DNA of 64,000 bases, from contig NC_089588.1 of the NCBI RefSeq assembly GCF_019320115.1, forward strand, positions 116,408,123-116,472,122, in the 5' to 3' direction. Below, in pieces: positions 21,273 through 34,451 of the stretch. Source of the DNA: Miscanthus floridulus. Taxonomy: Eukaryota > Streptophyta > Magnoliopsida > Poales > Poaceae. The position numbers were made by a program, and so were the translations under genes. The notes under the pieces were generated by a model. That model saw only the letters and a program-made list of their open reading frames with translations. It did no database searches and was not told the origin of the DNA. Numbering within the stretch: the stretch's first letter is position 1; each line of letters opens with the position of its first letter.

Positions 21273-24094
21273 GTATAAGCCATGACTAATTCCCAAGACG
21301 AATCTATTAAGCCTGATTAGTCCATGATTAGCCCATGTGATGCTACAGTAAACATGCCACCGGGTGTACGAAATCCATGGCCTGGGGCTGCTGCCTGGCC
21401 GCAGAACAAAACAGTGCCTAAGAGCCTAGGGCATGACATGAAATTTCGAAACTACACCAAGTTTGCATGAGTTCTGACCGATTTGAGAAGAATGGAAGGG
21501 TCAAGAACCCAGTGGCTGCTAAGATTATAGCACTTATCACATTGGCCAATTCACACATTTTGCACACACACTAAAGCAAAATGGAAACAGTTAGTATAAC
21601 AGAAATTTTTTTTGGTCTCCAAAAGTAATAGAGCTAGTATCATTATATTATAAGAAAAAATAGGAGACCTTTTATTCTATATGCAAATGGGCAAGGAGTG
21701 TATGAATGATATCGTAACTGCTCACACAGTCTAAATGACTAGCTAAATCAACACATTTCTGGGAGGTAATGACAAAACTGGAGAAGTTAAATACCATGCG
21801 CCTTCTCATATTCTTGACCTCCGTGAACCAAGAGAAGACAAGATAGAAGCCAAGAGAGAGATGAATGCAAGACAGAAGACACTTTGCAGTGGCTGATATG
21901 CAAGTAAATTGATGTGACATTGGAGGTTACCAAACTACAGTCTTTCTCTTCCCTCTCGAGGTTATTATCGTGGTATAGATTCTACAACTCTTCTCCACAA
22001 TTGTTCCTCAATGGCGAATCCTAGACTAAATTTGCTGATACATTGTAAAAGCTGAGTTACCCAATAGAATGCCCTGTATAAAAAAGTAGAGAAGACAACA
22101 TGAAAAAATGTGATACTAGTTGACTTCAAATGCCTTGTACCATGCTTGTTACATGTAATTCTGAATCTTGCTTCGAGGAAAAACTTGTGTGTACAAGATC
22201 GTCAATTGTAATTACACATACTTGTATAAAAAAGCAGCATGGTGTTGCCTAATGTTTGTTTTTATGATCAAACGGTTCTTTTTAACTAAACAACAAAAAA
22301 ACATAATCAAAATATATAATCCATTTCCTCACTTATGCATATTCCCTATTGCATAATCACCCAATCTTGATTCTGGCCGACGAGGTAGTACATACTATCC
22401 TTATCGTGTTCACTATCCATCCACAAGCATGAAAGTTGGAAACTTTACTAAGTTTGCATGAGCTTTGACCAATCTGACAAGAATGAAAGGATCAAGAACT
22501 GAATGGCTGGTAATGAGAATCACAAATTCATGCATTCTGCACGCACGTGATAGAAACATTAACACAGTTAGTCCAACAAATAAAAGGAATTTTAGTCCAA
22601 CTTCACGCATCCATTTGAGGCACCGGGTGACTAAAACCAATGGCCTGGGACTGCTGCCCGACCGCACAACCAAACAGCGCCTAAGAGCCTAGAGTATGAA
22701 ATTTGGAAACTACACCAAGTTTGCATGAGTTCTCACCGATCTGAGAAGAATGGAAGGGTCAAGAACCCAGTGGAGTCTTAGGAACAGGTTGCCGACATTA
22801 GCCATCTTAGCACTACCTGTTCGCCCTTTTTATTTTTTGTGTGTTACCGTTATGCTAAAGCTGTAGGCATCATCTTAGTTCTGGATAGGCCGGACTACTT
22901 TTAGAATCTTGTATGATCTTGATGTTCATAGAAGCTTCCTTTGTCTAAAAACATACCTAGAGAGTTCACAAGCTACCGTTAAAAAAAGCTGTTACCTCCT
23001 CTTGGCGGGCATGACGAAACGAGTTCACCTTCTTGACGGTGAAGAGGTGCGTGGCGACAAGTTTTTTACTTTCCACCATTAATCGCCGTAAGGACCAAAA
23101 CCGATTGTCGATGACCTGTACAGGAAGTTGTGCAAGACCTTGGACGTCGGCCGCGAGGCAAAGACGTGGTCAAGCGTGTGCAGGACCGCCGGCGCCGCGC
23201 GCGGCGAGGAGGCGACGAGGTTGGGGACGCTGCCGAGTTGAAGGAGCATGAGGCCGCTGCCACGGTCGTGCTTGGCGGCGAGGTCACGGAGGCAGACGTG
23301 TGGGAGATCGCCGTTGCATTGCAGGTGTCCGATGACCGGCAGCCTCGCTAGAGGTGATGGCAGGAGAGGATTCGACCCCATCTGTTCACCTCCACACTGT
23401 TGCTCCACACTGTTGCTTTCCTTCAGCCCCATCTGTTCACCTCCACACTGTTGCTTTGTCTTGTAACATTTTGTGTTGTGGTACGACATCCTTGAAGAAT
23501 ATGGTTTTATGAATGGTAACATATGGCGGACATCTCCATTCGTAACTGACAATTGAAACTTGACTGCATTCAAAAACCTGTGGCTACTACAGGAGCTGTG
23601 GGCATTTGATTTTAGTGATGAGATTTGCCTGTTGGTAGTCATTAATTTTGTAACAAAAGTTGGGTTAGTCATTCACAATTTTTGTTGGCACAACATACAA
23701 ACCATATGAGGTGGCATATTATTTGCTCATTGTTTTTATTTCAAAATTCTACAACAATAAGTGCCTGCCAATTTTTATCAATATTTTATAATAAAAGATA
23801 TTTTGTAGCCTATCTACACGGTGGATGCTAGGAAACCATCCACCCGTGCATGCTAGCAAACCATCCACGTTAGTCCTTCTAGAATGAAGGAAAGGCGAAT
23901 GAATTTTAAAATTTGTTGATTCATGTCAAAATTAAGAAAAACATATGAGAATAAATGGACAGAAAGTTGCCCCCCCCCCCCCCACCCAACCGATGGAAAG
24001 TTGATTCAAGTGGTAATGTAGCGCATGTTTTGTACTCTTCATGTTCAACCTAAGGGAGTCACTACTTTGCTAGTAAAATCATATATAAAATCAT
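21273..24094. repeat. 2.8-kb tandem array, unit 2
   Basis: This unit is 2822 bp with the same internal order as unit 1. It differs from its neighbours by scattered single bases, for example GACTAAAACC near 22630 and ACACTTTGC near 21880, and by the length of the C tract in module B. Confidence 0.9.
22996..23376 (-). pseudogene. Truncated P450 exon 1, array unit 2
   Basis: This is 381 bp, with the same fragment, TAA codon and fused 197-codon frame (23079-23672) as unit 1. Confidence 0.75.
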
Positions 24095-26912
24095 GTATAA
24101 GCCATGACTAATTCCCAAGACGAATCTATTAAGCCTGATTAGTCCATGATTAGCCCATGTGATGCTACAGTAAACATGCCACCGGGTGTACGAAATCCAT
24201 GGCCTGGGGCTGCTGCCTGGCCGCAGAACAAAACAGTGCCTAAGAGCCTAGGGCATGACATGAAATTTCGAAACTACACCAAGTTTGCATGAGTTCTGAC
24301 CGATTTGAGAAGAATGGAAGGGTCAAGAACCCAGTGGCTGCTAAGATTATAGCACTTATCACATTGGCCAATTCACACATTTTGCACACACACTAAAGCA
24401 AAATGGAAACAGTTAGTATAACAGAAATTTTTTTTGGTCTCCAAAAGTAATAGAGCTAGTATCATTATATTATAAGAAAAAATAGGAGACCTTTTATTCT
24501 ATATGCAAATGGGCAAGGAGTGTATGAATGATATCGTAACTGCTCACACAGTCTAAATGACTAGCTAAATCAACACATTTCTGGGAGGTAATGACAAAAC
24601 TGGAGAAGTTAAATACCATGCGCCTTCTCATATTCTTGACCTCCGTGAACCAAGAGAAGACAAGATAGAAGCCAAGAGAGAGATGAATGCAAGACAGAAG
24701 ACAATTTGCAGTGGCTGATATGCAAGTAAATTGATGTGACATTGGAGGTTACCAAACTACAGTCTTTCTCTTCCCTCTCGAGGTTATTATCGTGGTATAG
24801 ATTCTACAACTCTTCTCCACAATTGTTCCTCAATGGCGAATCCTAGACTAAATTTGCTGATACATTGTAAAAGCTGAGTTACCCAATAGAATGCCCTGTA
24901 TAAAAAAGTAGAGAAGACAACATGAAAAAATGTGATACTAGTTGACTTCAAATGCCTTGTACCATGCTTGTTACATGTAATTCTGAATCTTGCTTCGAGG
25001 AAAAACTTGTGTGTACAAGATCGTCAATTGTAATTACACATACTTGTATAAAAAAGCAGCATGGTGTTGCCTAATGTTTGTTTTTATGATCAAACGGTTC
25101 TTTTTAACTAAACAACAAAAAAACATAATCAAAATATATAATCCATTTCCTCACTTATGCATATTCCCTATTGCATAATCACCCAATCTTGATTCTGGCC
25201 GACGAGGTAGTACATACTATCCTTATCGTGTTCACTATCCATCCACAAGCATGAAAGTTGGAAACTTTACTAAGTTTGCATGAGCTTTGACCAATCTGAC
25301 AAGAATGAAAGGATCAAGAACTGAATGGCTGGTAATGAGAATCACAAATTCATGCATTCTGCACGCACGTGATAGAAACATTAACACAGTTAGTCCAACA
25401 AATAAAAGGAATTTTAGTCCAACTTCACGCATCCATTTGAGGCACCGGGTGACTGAAACCAATGGCCTGGGACTGCTGCCCGACCGCACAACCAAACAGC
25501 GCCTAAGAGCCTAGAGTATGAAATTTGGAAACTACACCAAGTTTGCATGAGTTCTCACCGATCTGAGAAGAATGGAAGGGTCAAGAACCCAGTGGAGTCT
25601 TAGGAACAGGTTGCCGACATTAGCCATCTTAGCACTACCTGTTCGCCCTTTTTATTTTTTGTGTGTTACCGTTATGCTAAAGCTGTAGGCATCATCTTAG
25701 TTCTGGATAGGCCGGACTACTTTTAGAATCTTGTATGATCTTGATGTTCATAGAAGCTTCCTTTGTCTAAAAACATACCTAGAGAGTTCACAAGCTACCG
25801 ATAAAAAAAGCTGTTACCTCCTCTTGGCGGGCATGACGAAACGAGTTCACCTTCTTGATGGTGAAGAGGTGCGTGGCGACAAGTTTTTTACTTTCCACCA
25901 TTAATCGCCGTAAGGACCAAAACCGATTGTCGATGACCTGTACAGGAAGTTGTGCAAGACCTTGGACGTCGGCCGCGAGGCAAAGACGTGGTCAAGCGTG
26001 TGCAGGACCGCCGGCGCCGCGCGCGGCGAGGAGGCGACGAGGTTGGGGACGCTGCCGAGTTGAAGGAGCATGAGGCCGCTGCCACGGTCATGCTTGGCGG
26101 CGAGGTCACGGAGGCAGACGTGTGGGAGATCGCCGTTGCATTGCAGGTGTCCGATGACCGGCAGCCTCGCTAGAGGTGATGGCAGGAGAGGATTCGACCC
26201 CATCTGTTCACCTCCACACTGTTGCTCCACACTGTTGCTTTCCTTCAGCCCCATCTGTTCACCTCCACACTGTTGCTTTGTCTTGTAACATTTTGTGTTG
26301 TGGTACGACATCCTTGAAGAATATGGTTTTATGAATGGTAACATATGGCGGACATCTCCATTGGTAACTGACAATTGAAACTTGACTGCATTCAAAAACC
26401 TGTGGCTACTACAGGAGCTGTGGGCATTTGATTTTAGTGATGAGATTTGCCTGTTGGTAGTCATTAATTTTGTAACAAAAGTTGGGTTAGTCATTCACAA
26501 TTTTTGTTGGCACAACATACAAACCATATGAGGTGGCATATTATTTGCTCATTGTTTTTATTTCAAAATTCTACAACAATAAGTGCCTGCCAATTTTTAT
26601 CAATATTTTATAATAAAAGATATTTTGTAGCCTATCTACACGGTGGATGCTAGGAAACCATCCACCCGTGCATGCTAGCAAACCATCCACGTTAGTCCTT
26701 CTAGAATGAAGGAAAGGCGAATGAATTTTAAAATTTGTTGATTCATGTCAAAATTAAGAAAAACATATGAGAATAAATGGACAGAAAGTTGCCCCCCCCC
26801 CACCCAACCGATGGAAAGTTGATTCAAGTGGTAATGTAGCGCATGTTTTGTACTCTTCATGTTCAACCTAAGGGAGTCACTACTTTGCTAGTAAAATCAT
26901 ATATAAAATCAT
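24095..26912. repeat. 2.8-kb tandem array, unit 3
   Basis: This unit is 2818 bp and almost the same as unit 2 over module A. Its P450 part carries the ATG-type variant (GGTCATGCTTGGCGG near 26087) also seen in unit 1, so variants are shuffled among units. Confidence 0.9.
25818..26198 (-). pseudogene. Truncated P450 exon 1, array unit 3
   Basis: This is 381 bp, with the same fragment, TAA codon and fused 197-codon frame (25901-26494) as units 1 and 2. Confidence 0.75.
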
Positions 26913-29729
26913 GTATAAGCCATGACTAATTCCCAAGACGAATCTATTAAGCCTGATTAGTCCATGATTAGCCCATGTGATGCTACAGTAAACATGCCAC
27001 CGGGTGTACGAAATCCATGGCCTGGGGCTGCTGCCTGGCCGCAGAACAAAACAGTGCCTAAGAGCCTAGGGCATGACATGAAATTTCGAAACTACACCAA
27101 GTTTGCATGAGTTCTGACCGATTTGAGAAGAATGGAAGGGTCAAGAACCCAGTGGCTGCTAAGATTATAGCACTTATCACATTGGCCAATTCACACATTT
27201 TGCACACACACTAAAGCAAAATGGAAACAGTTAGTATAACAGAAATTTTTTTTGGTCTCCAAAAGTAATAGAGCTAGTATCATTATATTATAAGAAAAAA
27301 TAGGAGACCTTTTATTCTATATGCAAATGGGCAAGGAGTGTATGAATGATATCGTAACTGCTCACACAGTCTAAATGACTAGCTAAATCAACACATTTCT
27401 GGGAGGTAATGACAAAACTGGAGAAGTTAAATACCATGCGCCTTCTCATATTCTTGACCTCCGTGAACCAAGAGAAGACAAGATAGAAGCCAAGAGAGAG
27501 ATGAATGCAAGACAGAAGACAATTTGCAGTGGCTGATATGCAAGTAAATTGATGTGACATTGGAGGTTACCAAACTACAGTCTTTCTCTTCCCTCTCGAG
27601 GTTATTATCGTGGTATAGATTCTACAACTCTTCTCCACAATTGTTCCTCAATGGCGAATCCTAGACTAAATTTGCTGATACATTGTAAAAGCTGAGTTAC
27701 CCAATAGAATGCCCTGTATAAAAAAGTAGAGAAGACAACATGAAAAAATGTGATACTAGTTGACTTCAAATGCCTTGTACCATGCTTGTTACATGTAATT
27801 CTGAATCTTGCTTCGAGGAAAAACTTGTGTGTACAAGATCGTCAATTGTAATTACACATACTTGTATAAAAAAGCAGCATGGTGTTGCCTAATGTTTGTT
27901 TTTATGATCAAACGGTTCTTTTTAACTAAACAACAAAAAAACATAATCAAAATATATAATCCATTTCCTCACGTATGCATATTCCCTATTGCATAATCAC
28001 CCAATCTTGATTCTGGCCGACGAGGTAGTACATACTATCCTTATCGTGTTCACTATCCATCCACAAGCATGCAAGTTGGAAACTTTACTAAGTTTGCATG
28101 AGCTTTGACCAATCTGACAAGAATGAAAGGATCAAGAACTGAATGGCTGGTAATGATAATCACAAATTCATGCATTCTGCACGCACGTGATAGAAACATT
28201 AACACAGTTAGTCCAACAAATAAAAGGAATTTTAGTCCAACTTCACGCATCCATTTGAGGCACCGGGTGACTGAAACCAATGGCCTGGGACTGCTGCCCG
28301 ACCGCACAACCAAACAGCGCCTAAGAGCCTAGAGTATGAAATTTGGAAACTACACCAAGTTTGCATGAGTTCTCACCGATCTGAGAAGAATGGAAGGGTC
28401 AAGAACCCAGTGGAGTCTTAGGAACAGGTTGCCGACATTAGCCATCTTAGCACTACCTGTTCGCCCTTTTTATTTTTTGTGTGTTACCGTTATGCTAAAG
28501 CTGTAGGCATCATCTTAGTTCTGGATAGGCCGGACTACTTTTAGAATCTTGTATGATCTTGATGTTCATAGAAGCTTCCTTTGTCTAAAAACATACCTAG
28601 AGAGTTCACAAGCTACCGATAAAAAAAGCTGTTACCTCCTCTTGGCGGGCATGACGAAACGAGTTCACCTTCTTGATGGTGAAGAGGTGCGTGGCGACAA
28701 GTTTTTTACTTTCCACCATTAATCGCCGTAAGGACCAAAACCGATTGTCGATGACCTGTACAGGAAGTTGTGCAAGACCTTGGACGTCGGCCGCGAGGCA
28801 AAGACGTGGTCAAGCGTGTGCAGGACCGCCGGCGCCGCGCGCGGCGAGGAGGCGACGAGGTTGGGGACGCTGCCGAGTTGAAGGAGCATGAGGCCGCTGC
28901 CACGGTCGTGCTTGGCGGCGAGGTCACGGAGGCAGACGTGTGGGAGATCGCCGTTGCATTGCAGGTGTCCGATGACCGGCAGCCTCGCTGAGGTGATGGC
29001 AGGAGAGGATTCGACCCCATCTGTTCACCTCCACACTGTTGCTCCACACTGTTGCTTTCCTTCAGCCCCATCTGTTCACCTCCACACTGTTGCTTTGTCT
29101 TGTAACATTTTGTGTTGTGGTACGACATCCTTGAAGAATATGGTTTTATGAATGGTAACATATGGCGGACATCTCCATTCGTAACTGACAATTGAAACTT
29201 GACTGCATTCAAAAACCTGTGGCTACTACAGGAGCTGTGGGCATTTGATTTTAGTGATGAGATTTGCCTGTTGGTAGTCATTAATTTTGTAACAAAAGTT
29301 GGGTTAGTCATTCACAATTTTTGTTGGCACAACATACAAACCATATGAGGTGGCATATTATTTGCTCATTGTTTTTATTTCAAAATTCTACAACAATAAG
29401 TGCCTGCCAATTTTTATCAATATTTTATAATAAAAGATATTTTGTAGCCTATCTACACGGTGGATGCTAGGAAACCATCCACCCGTGCATGCTAGCAAAC
29501 CATCCACGTTAGTCCTTCTAGAATGAAGGAAAGGCGAATGAATTTTAAAATTTGTTGATTCATGTCAAAATTAAGAAAAACATATGAGAATAAATGGACA
29601 GAAAGTTGCCCCCCCCCCACCCAACCGATGGAAAGTTGATTCAAGTGGTAATGTAGCGCATGTTTTGTACTCTTCATGTTCAACCTAAGGGAGTCACTAC
29701 TTTGCTAGTAAAATCATATATAAAATCAT
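26913..29729. repeat. 2.8-kb tandem array, unit 4
   Basis: This unit is 2817 bp. It shares with unit 5 a 1-bp deletion in the P450 hinge (CTCGCTGAGG instead of CTCGCTAGAGG). The two are nearly indistinguishable by eye, which suggests the most recent duplication. Confidence 0.9.
28636..29015 (-). pseudogene. Truncated P450 exon 1, array unit 4
   Basis: This is 380 bp. The 1-bp deletion shifts the fused frame, so the open frame of 201 codons (28706-29311) now crosses the P450 piece out of frame and no longer encodes P450 residues. Confidence 0.75.
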
Positions 29730-32545
29730 GTATAAGCCATGACTAATTCCCAAGACGAATCTATTAAGCCTGATTAGTCCATGATTAGCCCATGTGATGC
29801 TACAGTAAACATGCCACCGGGTGTACGAAATCCATGGCCTGGGGCTGCTGCCTGGCCGCAGAACAAAACAGTGCCTAAGAGCCTAGGGCATGACATGAAA
29901 TTTCGAAACTACACCAAGTTTGCATGAGTTCTGACCGATTTGAGAAGAATGGAAGGGTCAAGAACCCAGTGGCTGCTAAGATTATAGCACTTATCACATT
30001 GGCCAATTCACACATTTTGCACACACACTAAAGCAAAATGGAAACAGTTAGTATAACAGAAATTTTTTTTGGTCTCCAAAAGTAATAGAGCTAGTATCAT
30101 TATATTATAAGAAAAAATAGGAGACCTTTTATTCTATATGCAAATGGGCAAGGAGTGTATGAATGATATCGTAACTGCTCACACAGTCTAAATGACTAGC
30201 TAAATCAACACATTTCTGGGAGGTAATGACAAAACTGGAGAAGTTAAATACCATGCGCCTTCTCATATTCTTGACCTCCGTGAACCAAGAGAAGACAAGA
30301 TAGAAGCCAAGAGAGAGATGAATGCAAGACAGAAGACAATTTGCAGTGGCTGATATGCAAGTAAATTGATGTGACATTGGAGGTTACCAAACTACAGTCT
30401 TTCTCTTCCCTCTCGAGGTTATTATCGTGGTATAGATTCTACAACTCTTCTCCACAATTGTTCCTCAATGGCGAATCCTAGACTAAATTTGCTGATACAT
30501 TGTAAAAGCTGAGTTACCCAATAGAATGCCCTGTATAAAAAAGTAGAGAAGACAACATGAAAAAATGTGATACTAGTTGACTTCAAATGCCTTGTACCAT
30601 GCTTGTTACATGTAATTCTGAATCTTGCTTCGAGGAAAAACTTGTGTGTACAAGATCGTCAATTGTAATTACACATACTTGTATAAAAAAGCAGCATGGT
30701 GTTGCCTAATGTTTGTTTTTATGATCAAACGGTTCTTTTTAACTAAACAACAAAAAAACATAATCAAAATATATAATCCATTTCCTCACGTATGCATATT
30801 CCCTATTGCATAATCACCCAATCTTGATTCTGGCCGACGAGGTAGTACATACTATCCTTATCGTGTTCACTATCCATCCACAAGCATGCAAGTTGGAAAC
30901 TTTACTAAGTTTGCATGAGCTTTGACCAATCTGACAAGAATGAAAGGATCAAGAACTGAATGGCTGGTAATGATAATCACAAATTCATGCATTCTGCACG
31001 CACGTGATAGAAACATTAACACAGTTAGTCCAACAAATAAAAGGAATTTTAGTCCAACTTCACGCATCCATTTGAGGCACCGGGTGACTGAAACCAATGG
31101 CCTGGGACTGCTGCCCGACCGCACAACCAAACAGCGCCTAAGAGCCTAGAGTATGAAATTTGGAAACTACACCAAGTTTGCATGAGTTCTCACCGATCTG
31201 AGAAGAATGGAAGGGTCAAGAACCCAGTGGAGTCTTAGGAACAGGTTGCCGACATTAGCCATCTTAGCACTACCTGTTCGCCCTTTTTATTTTTTGTGTG
31301 TTACCGTTATGCTAAAGCTGTAGGCATCATCTTAGTTCTGGATAGGCCGGACTACTTTTAGAATCTTGTATGATCTTGATGTTCATAGAAGCTTCCTTTG
31401 TCTAAAAACATACCTAGAGAGTTCACAAGCTACCGATAAAAAAAGCTGTTACCTCCTCTTGGCGGGCATGACGAAACGAGTTCACCTTCTTGATGGTGAA
31501 GAGGTGCGTGGCGACAAGTTTTTTACTTTCCACCATTAATCGCCGTAAGGACCAAAACCGATTGTCGATGACCTGTACAGGAAGTTGTGCAAGACCTTGG
31601 ACGTCGGCCGCGAGGCAAAGACGTGGTCAAGCGTGTGCAGGACCGCCGGCGCCGCGCGCGGCGAGGAGGCGACGAGGTTGGGGACGCTGCCGAGTTGAAG
31701 GAGCATGAGGCCGCTGCCACGGTCGTGCTTGGCGGCGAGGTCACGGAGGCAGACGTGTGGGAGATCGCCGTTGCATTGCAGGTGTCCGATGACCGGCAGC
31801 CTCGCTGAGGTGATGGCAGGAGAGGATTCGACCCCATCTGTTCACCTCCACACTGTTGCTCCACACTGTTGCTTTCCTTCAGCCCCATCTGTTCACCTCC
31901 ACACTGTTGCTTTGTCTTGTAACATTTTGTGTTGTGGTACGACATCCTTGAAGAATATGGTTTTATGAATGGTAACATATGGCGGACATCTCCATTCGTA
32001 ACTGACAATTGAAACTTGACTGCATTCAAAAACCTGTGGCTACTACAGGAGCTGTGGGCATTTGATTTTAGTGATGAGATTTGCCTGTTGGTAGTCATTA
32101 ATTTTGTAACAAAAGTTGGGTTAGTCATTCACAATTTTTGTTGGCACAACATACAAACCATATGAGGTGGCATATTATTTGCTCATTGTTTTTATTTCAA
32201 AATTCTACAACAATAAGTGCCTGCCAATTTTTATCAATATTTTATAATAAAAGATATTTTGTAGCCTATCTACACGGTGGATGCTAGGAAACCATCCACC
32301 CGTGCATGCTAGCAAACCATCCACGTTAGTCCTTCTAGAATGAAGGAAAGGCGAATGAATTTTAAAATTTGTTGATTCATGTCAAAATTAAGAAAAACAT
32401 ATGAGAATAAATGGACAGAAAGTTGCCCCCCCCCACCCAACCGATGGAAAGTTGATTCAAGTGGTAATGTAGCGCATGTTTTGTACTCTTCATGTTCAAC
32501 CTAAGGGAGTCACTACTTTGCTAGTAAAATCATATATAAAATCAT
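29730..32545. repeat. 2.8-kb tandem array, unit 5
   Basis: This unit is 2816 bp, with the same order and the same 1-bp hinge deletion as unit 4. It is followed by the MITE scrap of the sixth, non-truncated unit. Confidence 0.9.
31453..31832 (-). pseudogene. Truncated P450 exon 1, array unit 5
   Basis: This is 380 bp and identical in structure to unit 4. The 201-codon open frame (31523-32128) is out of the P450 frame. Confidence 0.75.
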
Positions 32546-34230
32546 GTATAAGCCATGACTAATTCCCAAGACGAATCTATTAAGCCTGATTAGTCCATGA
32601 TTAGCCCATGTGATGCTACAGTAAACATGCCACCGGGTGTACGAAATCCATGGCCTGGGGCTGCTGCCTGGCCGCAGAACAAAACAGTGCCTAAGAGCCT
32701 AGGGCATGACATGAAATTTCGAAACTACACCAAGTTTGCATGAGTTCTGACCGATTTGAGAAGAATGGAAGGGTCAAGAACCCAGTGGCTGCTAAGATTA
32801 TAGCACTTATCACATTGGCCAATTCACACATTTTGCACACACACTAAAGCAAAATGGAAACAGTTAGTATAACAGAAATTTTTTTTGGTCTCCAAAAGTA
32901 ATAGAGCTAGTATCATTATATTATAAGAAAAAATAGGAGACCTTTTATTCTATATGCAAATGGGCAAGGAGTGTATGAATGATATCGTAACTGCTCACAC
33001 AGTCTAAATGACTAGCTAAATCAACACATTTCTGGGAGGTAATGACAAAACTGGAGAAGTTAAATACCATGCGCCTTCTCATATTCTTGACCTCCGTGAA
33101 CCAAGAGAAGACAAGATAGAAGCCAAGAGAGAGATGAATGCAAGACAGAAGACAATTTGCAGTGGCTGATATGCAAGTAAATTGATGTGACATTGGAGGT
33201 TACCAAACTACAGTCTTTCTCTTCCCTCTCGAGGTTATTATCGTGGTATAGATTCTACAACTCTTCTCCACAATTGTTCCTCAATGGCGAATCCTAGACT
33301 AAATTTGCTGATACATTGTAAAAGCTGAGTTACCCAATAGAATGCCCTGTATAAAAAAGTAGAGAAGACAACATGAAAAAATGTGATACTAGTTGACTTC
33401 AAATGCCTTGTACCATGCTTGTTACATGTAATTCTGAATCTTGCTTCGAGGAAAAACTTGTGTGTACAAGATCGTCAATTGTAATTACACATACTTGTAT
33501 AAAAAAGCAGCATGGTGTTGCCTAATGTTTGTTTTTATGATCAAACGGTTCTTTTTAACTAAACAACAAAAAAACATAATCAAAATATATAATCCATTTC
33601 CTCACTTATGCATATTCCCTATTGCATAATCACCCAATCTTGATTCTGGCCGACGAGGTAGTACATACTATCCTTATCGTGTTCACTATCCATCCACAAG
33701 CATGCAAGTTGGAAACTTTACTAAGTTTGCATGAGCTTTGACCAATCTGACAAGAATGAAAGGATCAAGAACTGAATGGCTGGTAATGATAATCACAAAT
33801 TCATGCATTCTGCACGCACGTGATAGAAACATTAACACAGTTAGTCCAACAAATAAAAGGAATTTTAGTCCAACTTCACGCATCCATTTGAGGCACCGGG
33901 TGACTGAAACCAATGGCCTGGGACTGCTGCCCGACCGCACAACCAAACAGCGCCTAAGAGCCTAGAGTATGAAATTTGGAAACTACACCAAGTTTGCATG
34001 AGTTCTCACCGATCTGAGAAGAATGGAAGGGTCAAGAACCTAGTGGAGTCTTAGGAACAGGTTGCCGACATTAGCCATCTTAGCACTACCTGTTCGCCCT
34101 TTTTATTTTTTGTGTGTTACCGTTATGCTAAAGCTGTAGGCATCATCTTAGTTCTGGATAGGCCGGAGTACTTTTAGAATCTTGTATGATCATGATGTTC
34201 ATAGAAGCTTCCTTTGTCTAAAAACTATAT
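32546..34230. repeat. Start of the sixth unit: MITE scrap plus module A
   Basis: The left junction and module A are like those of array units, including the 82-codon frame at 32945-33193. From about 34165 the variants switch to those of block II (GGCCGGAGTAC, GATCATGATG) and lead into a full-length P450. An exchange between an array unit and a full-length copy probably lies near 34165. Confidence 0.75.
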
Positions 34231-34451
34231 TGTTCACAAACTTGGAACAATCCATACTGCGGCTTCATATATATTGAAGGGACATGCGTTCAATACATAT
34301 GTGCAAACAACTTTCTTTCTGACTCTGCATACAACTACTTAAACCCACAAAATACATAGAGCAGGTACACCAATTCACATGCAGGCCTTACATTCATAGA
34401 TCATATATATGCACATAATTTACGGAGCATCCTGCATCAGATTATGCGTAG

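Noticed and set aside
28706..29311. 201-codon open frame repeated in array units 4 and 5
   Set aside because: It is a frameshifted derivative of the fused frame in units 1-3 and encodes P450 out of frame.
18471..32545. CRISPR-like or centromeric satellite array
   Set aside because: The 2.8-kb units contain gene and transposon fragments. There are no short spaced repeats and no 150-180-bp satellite.
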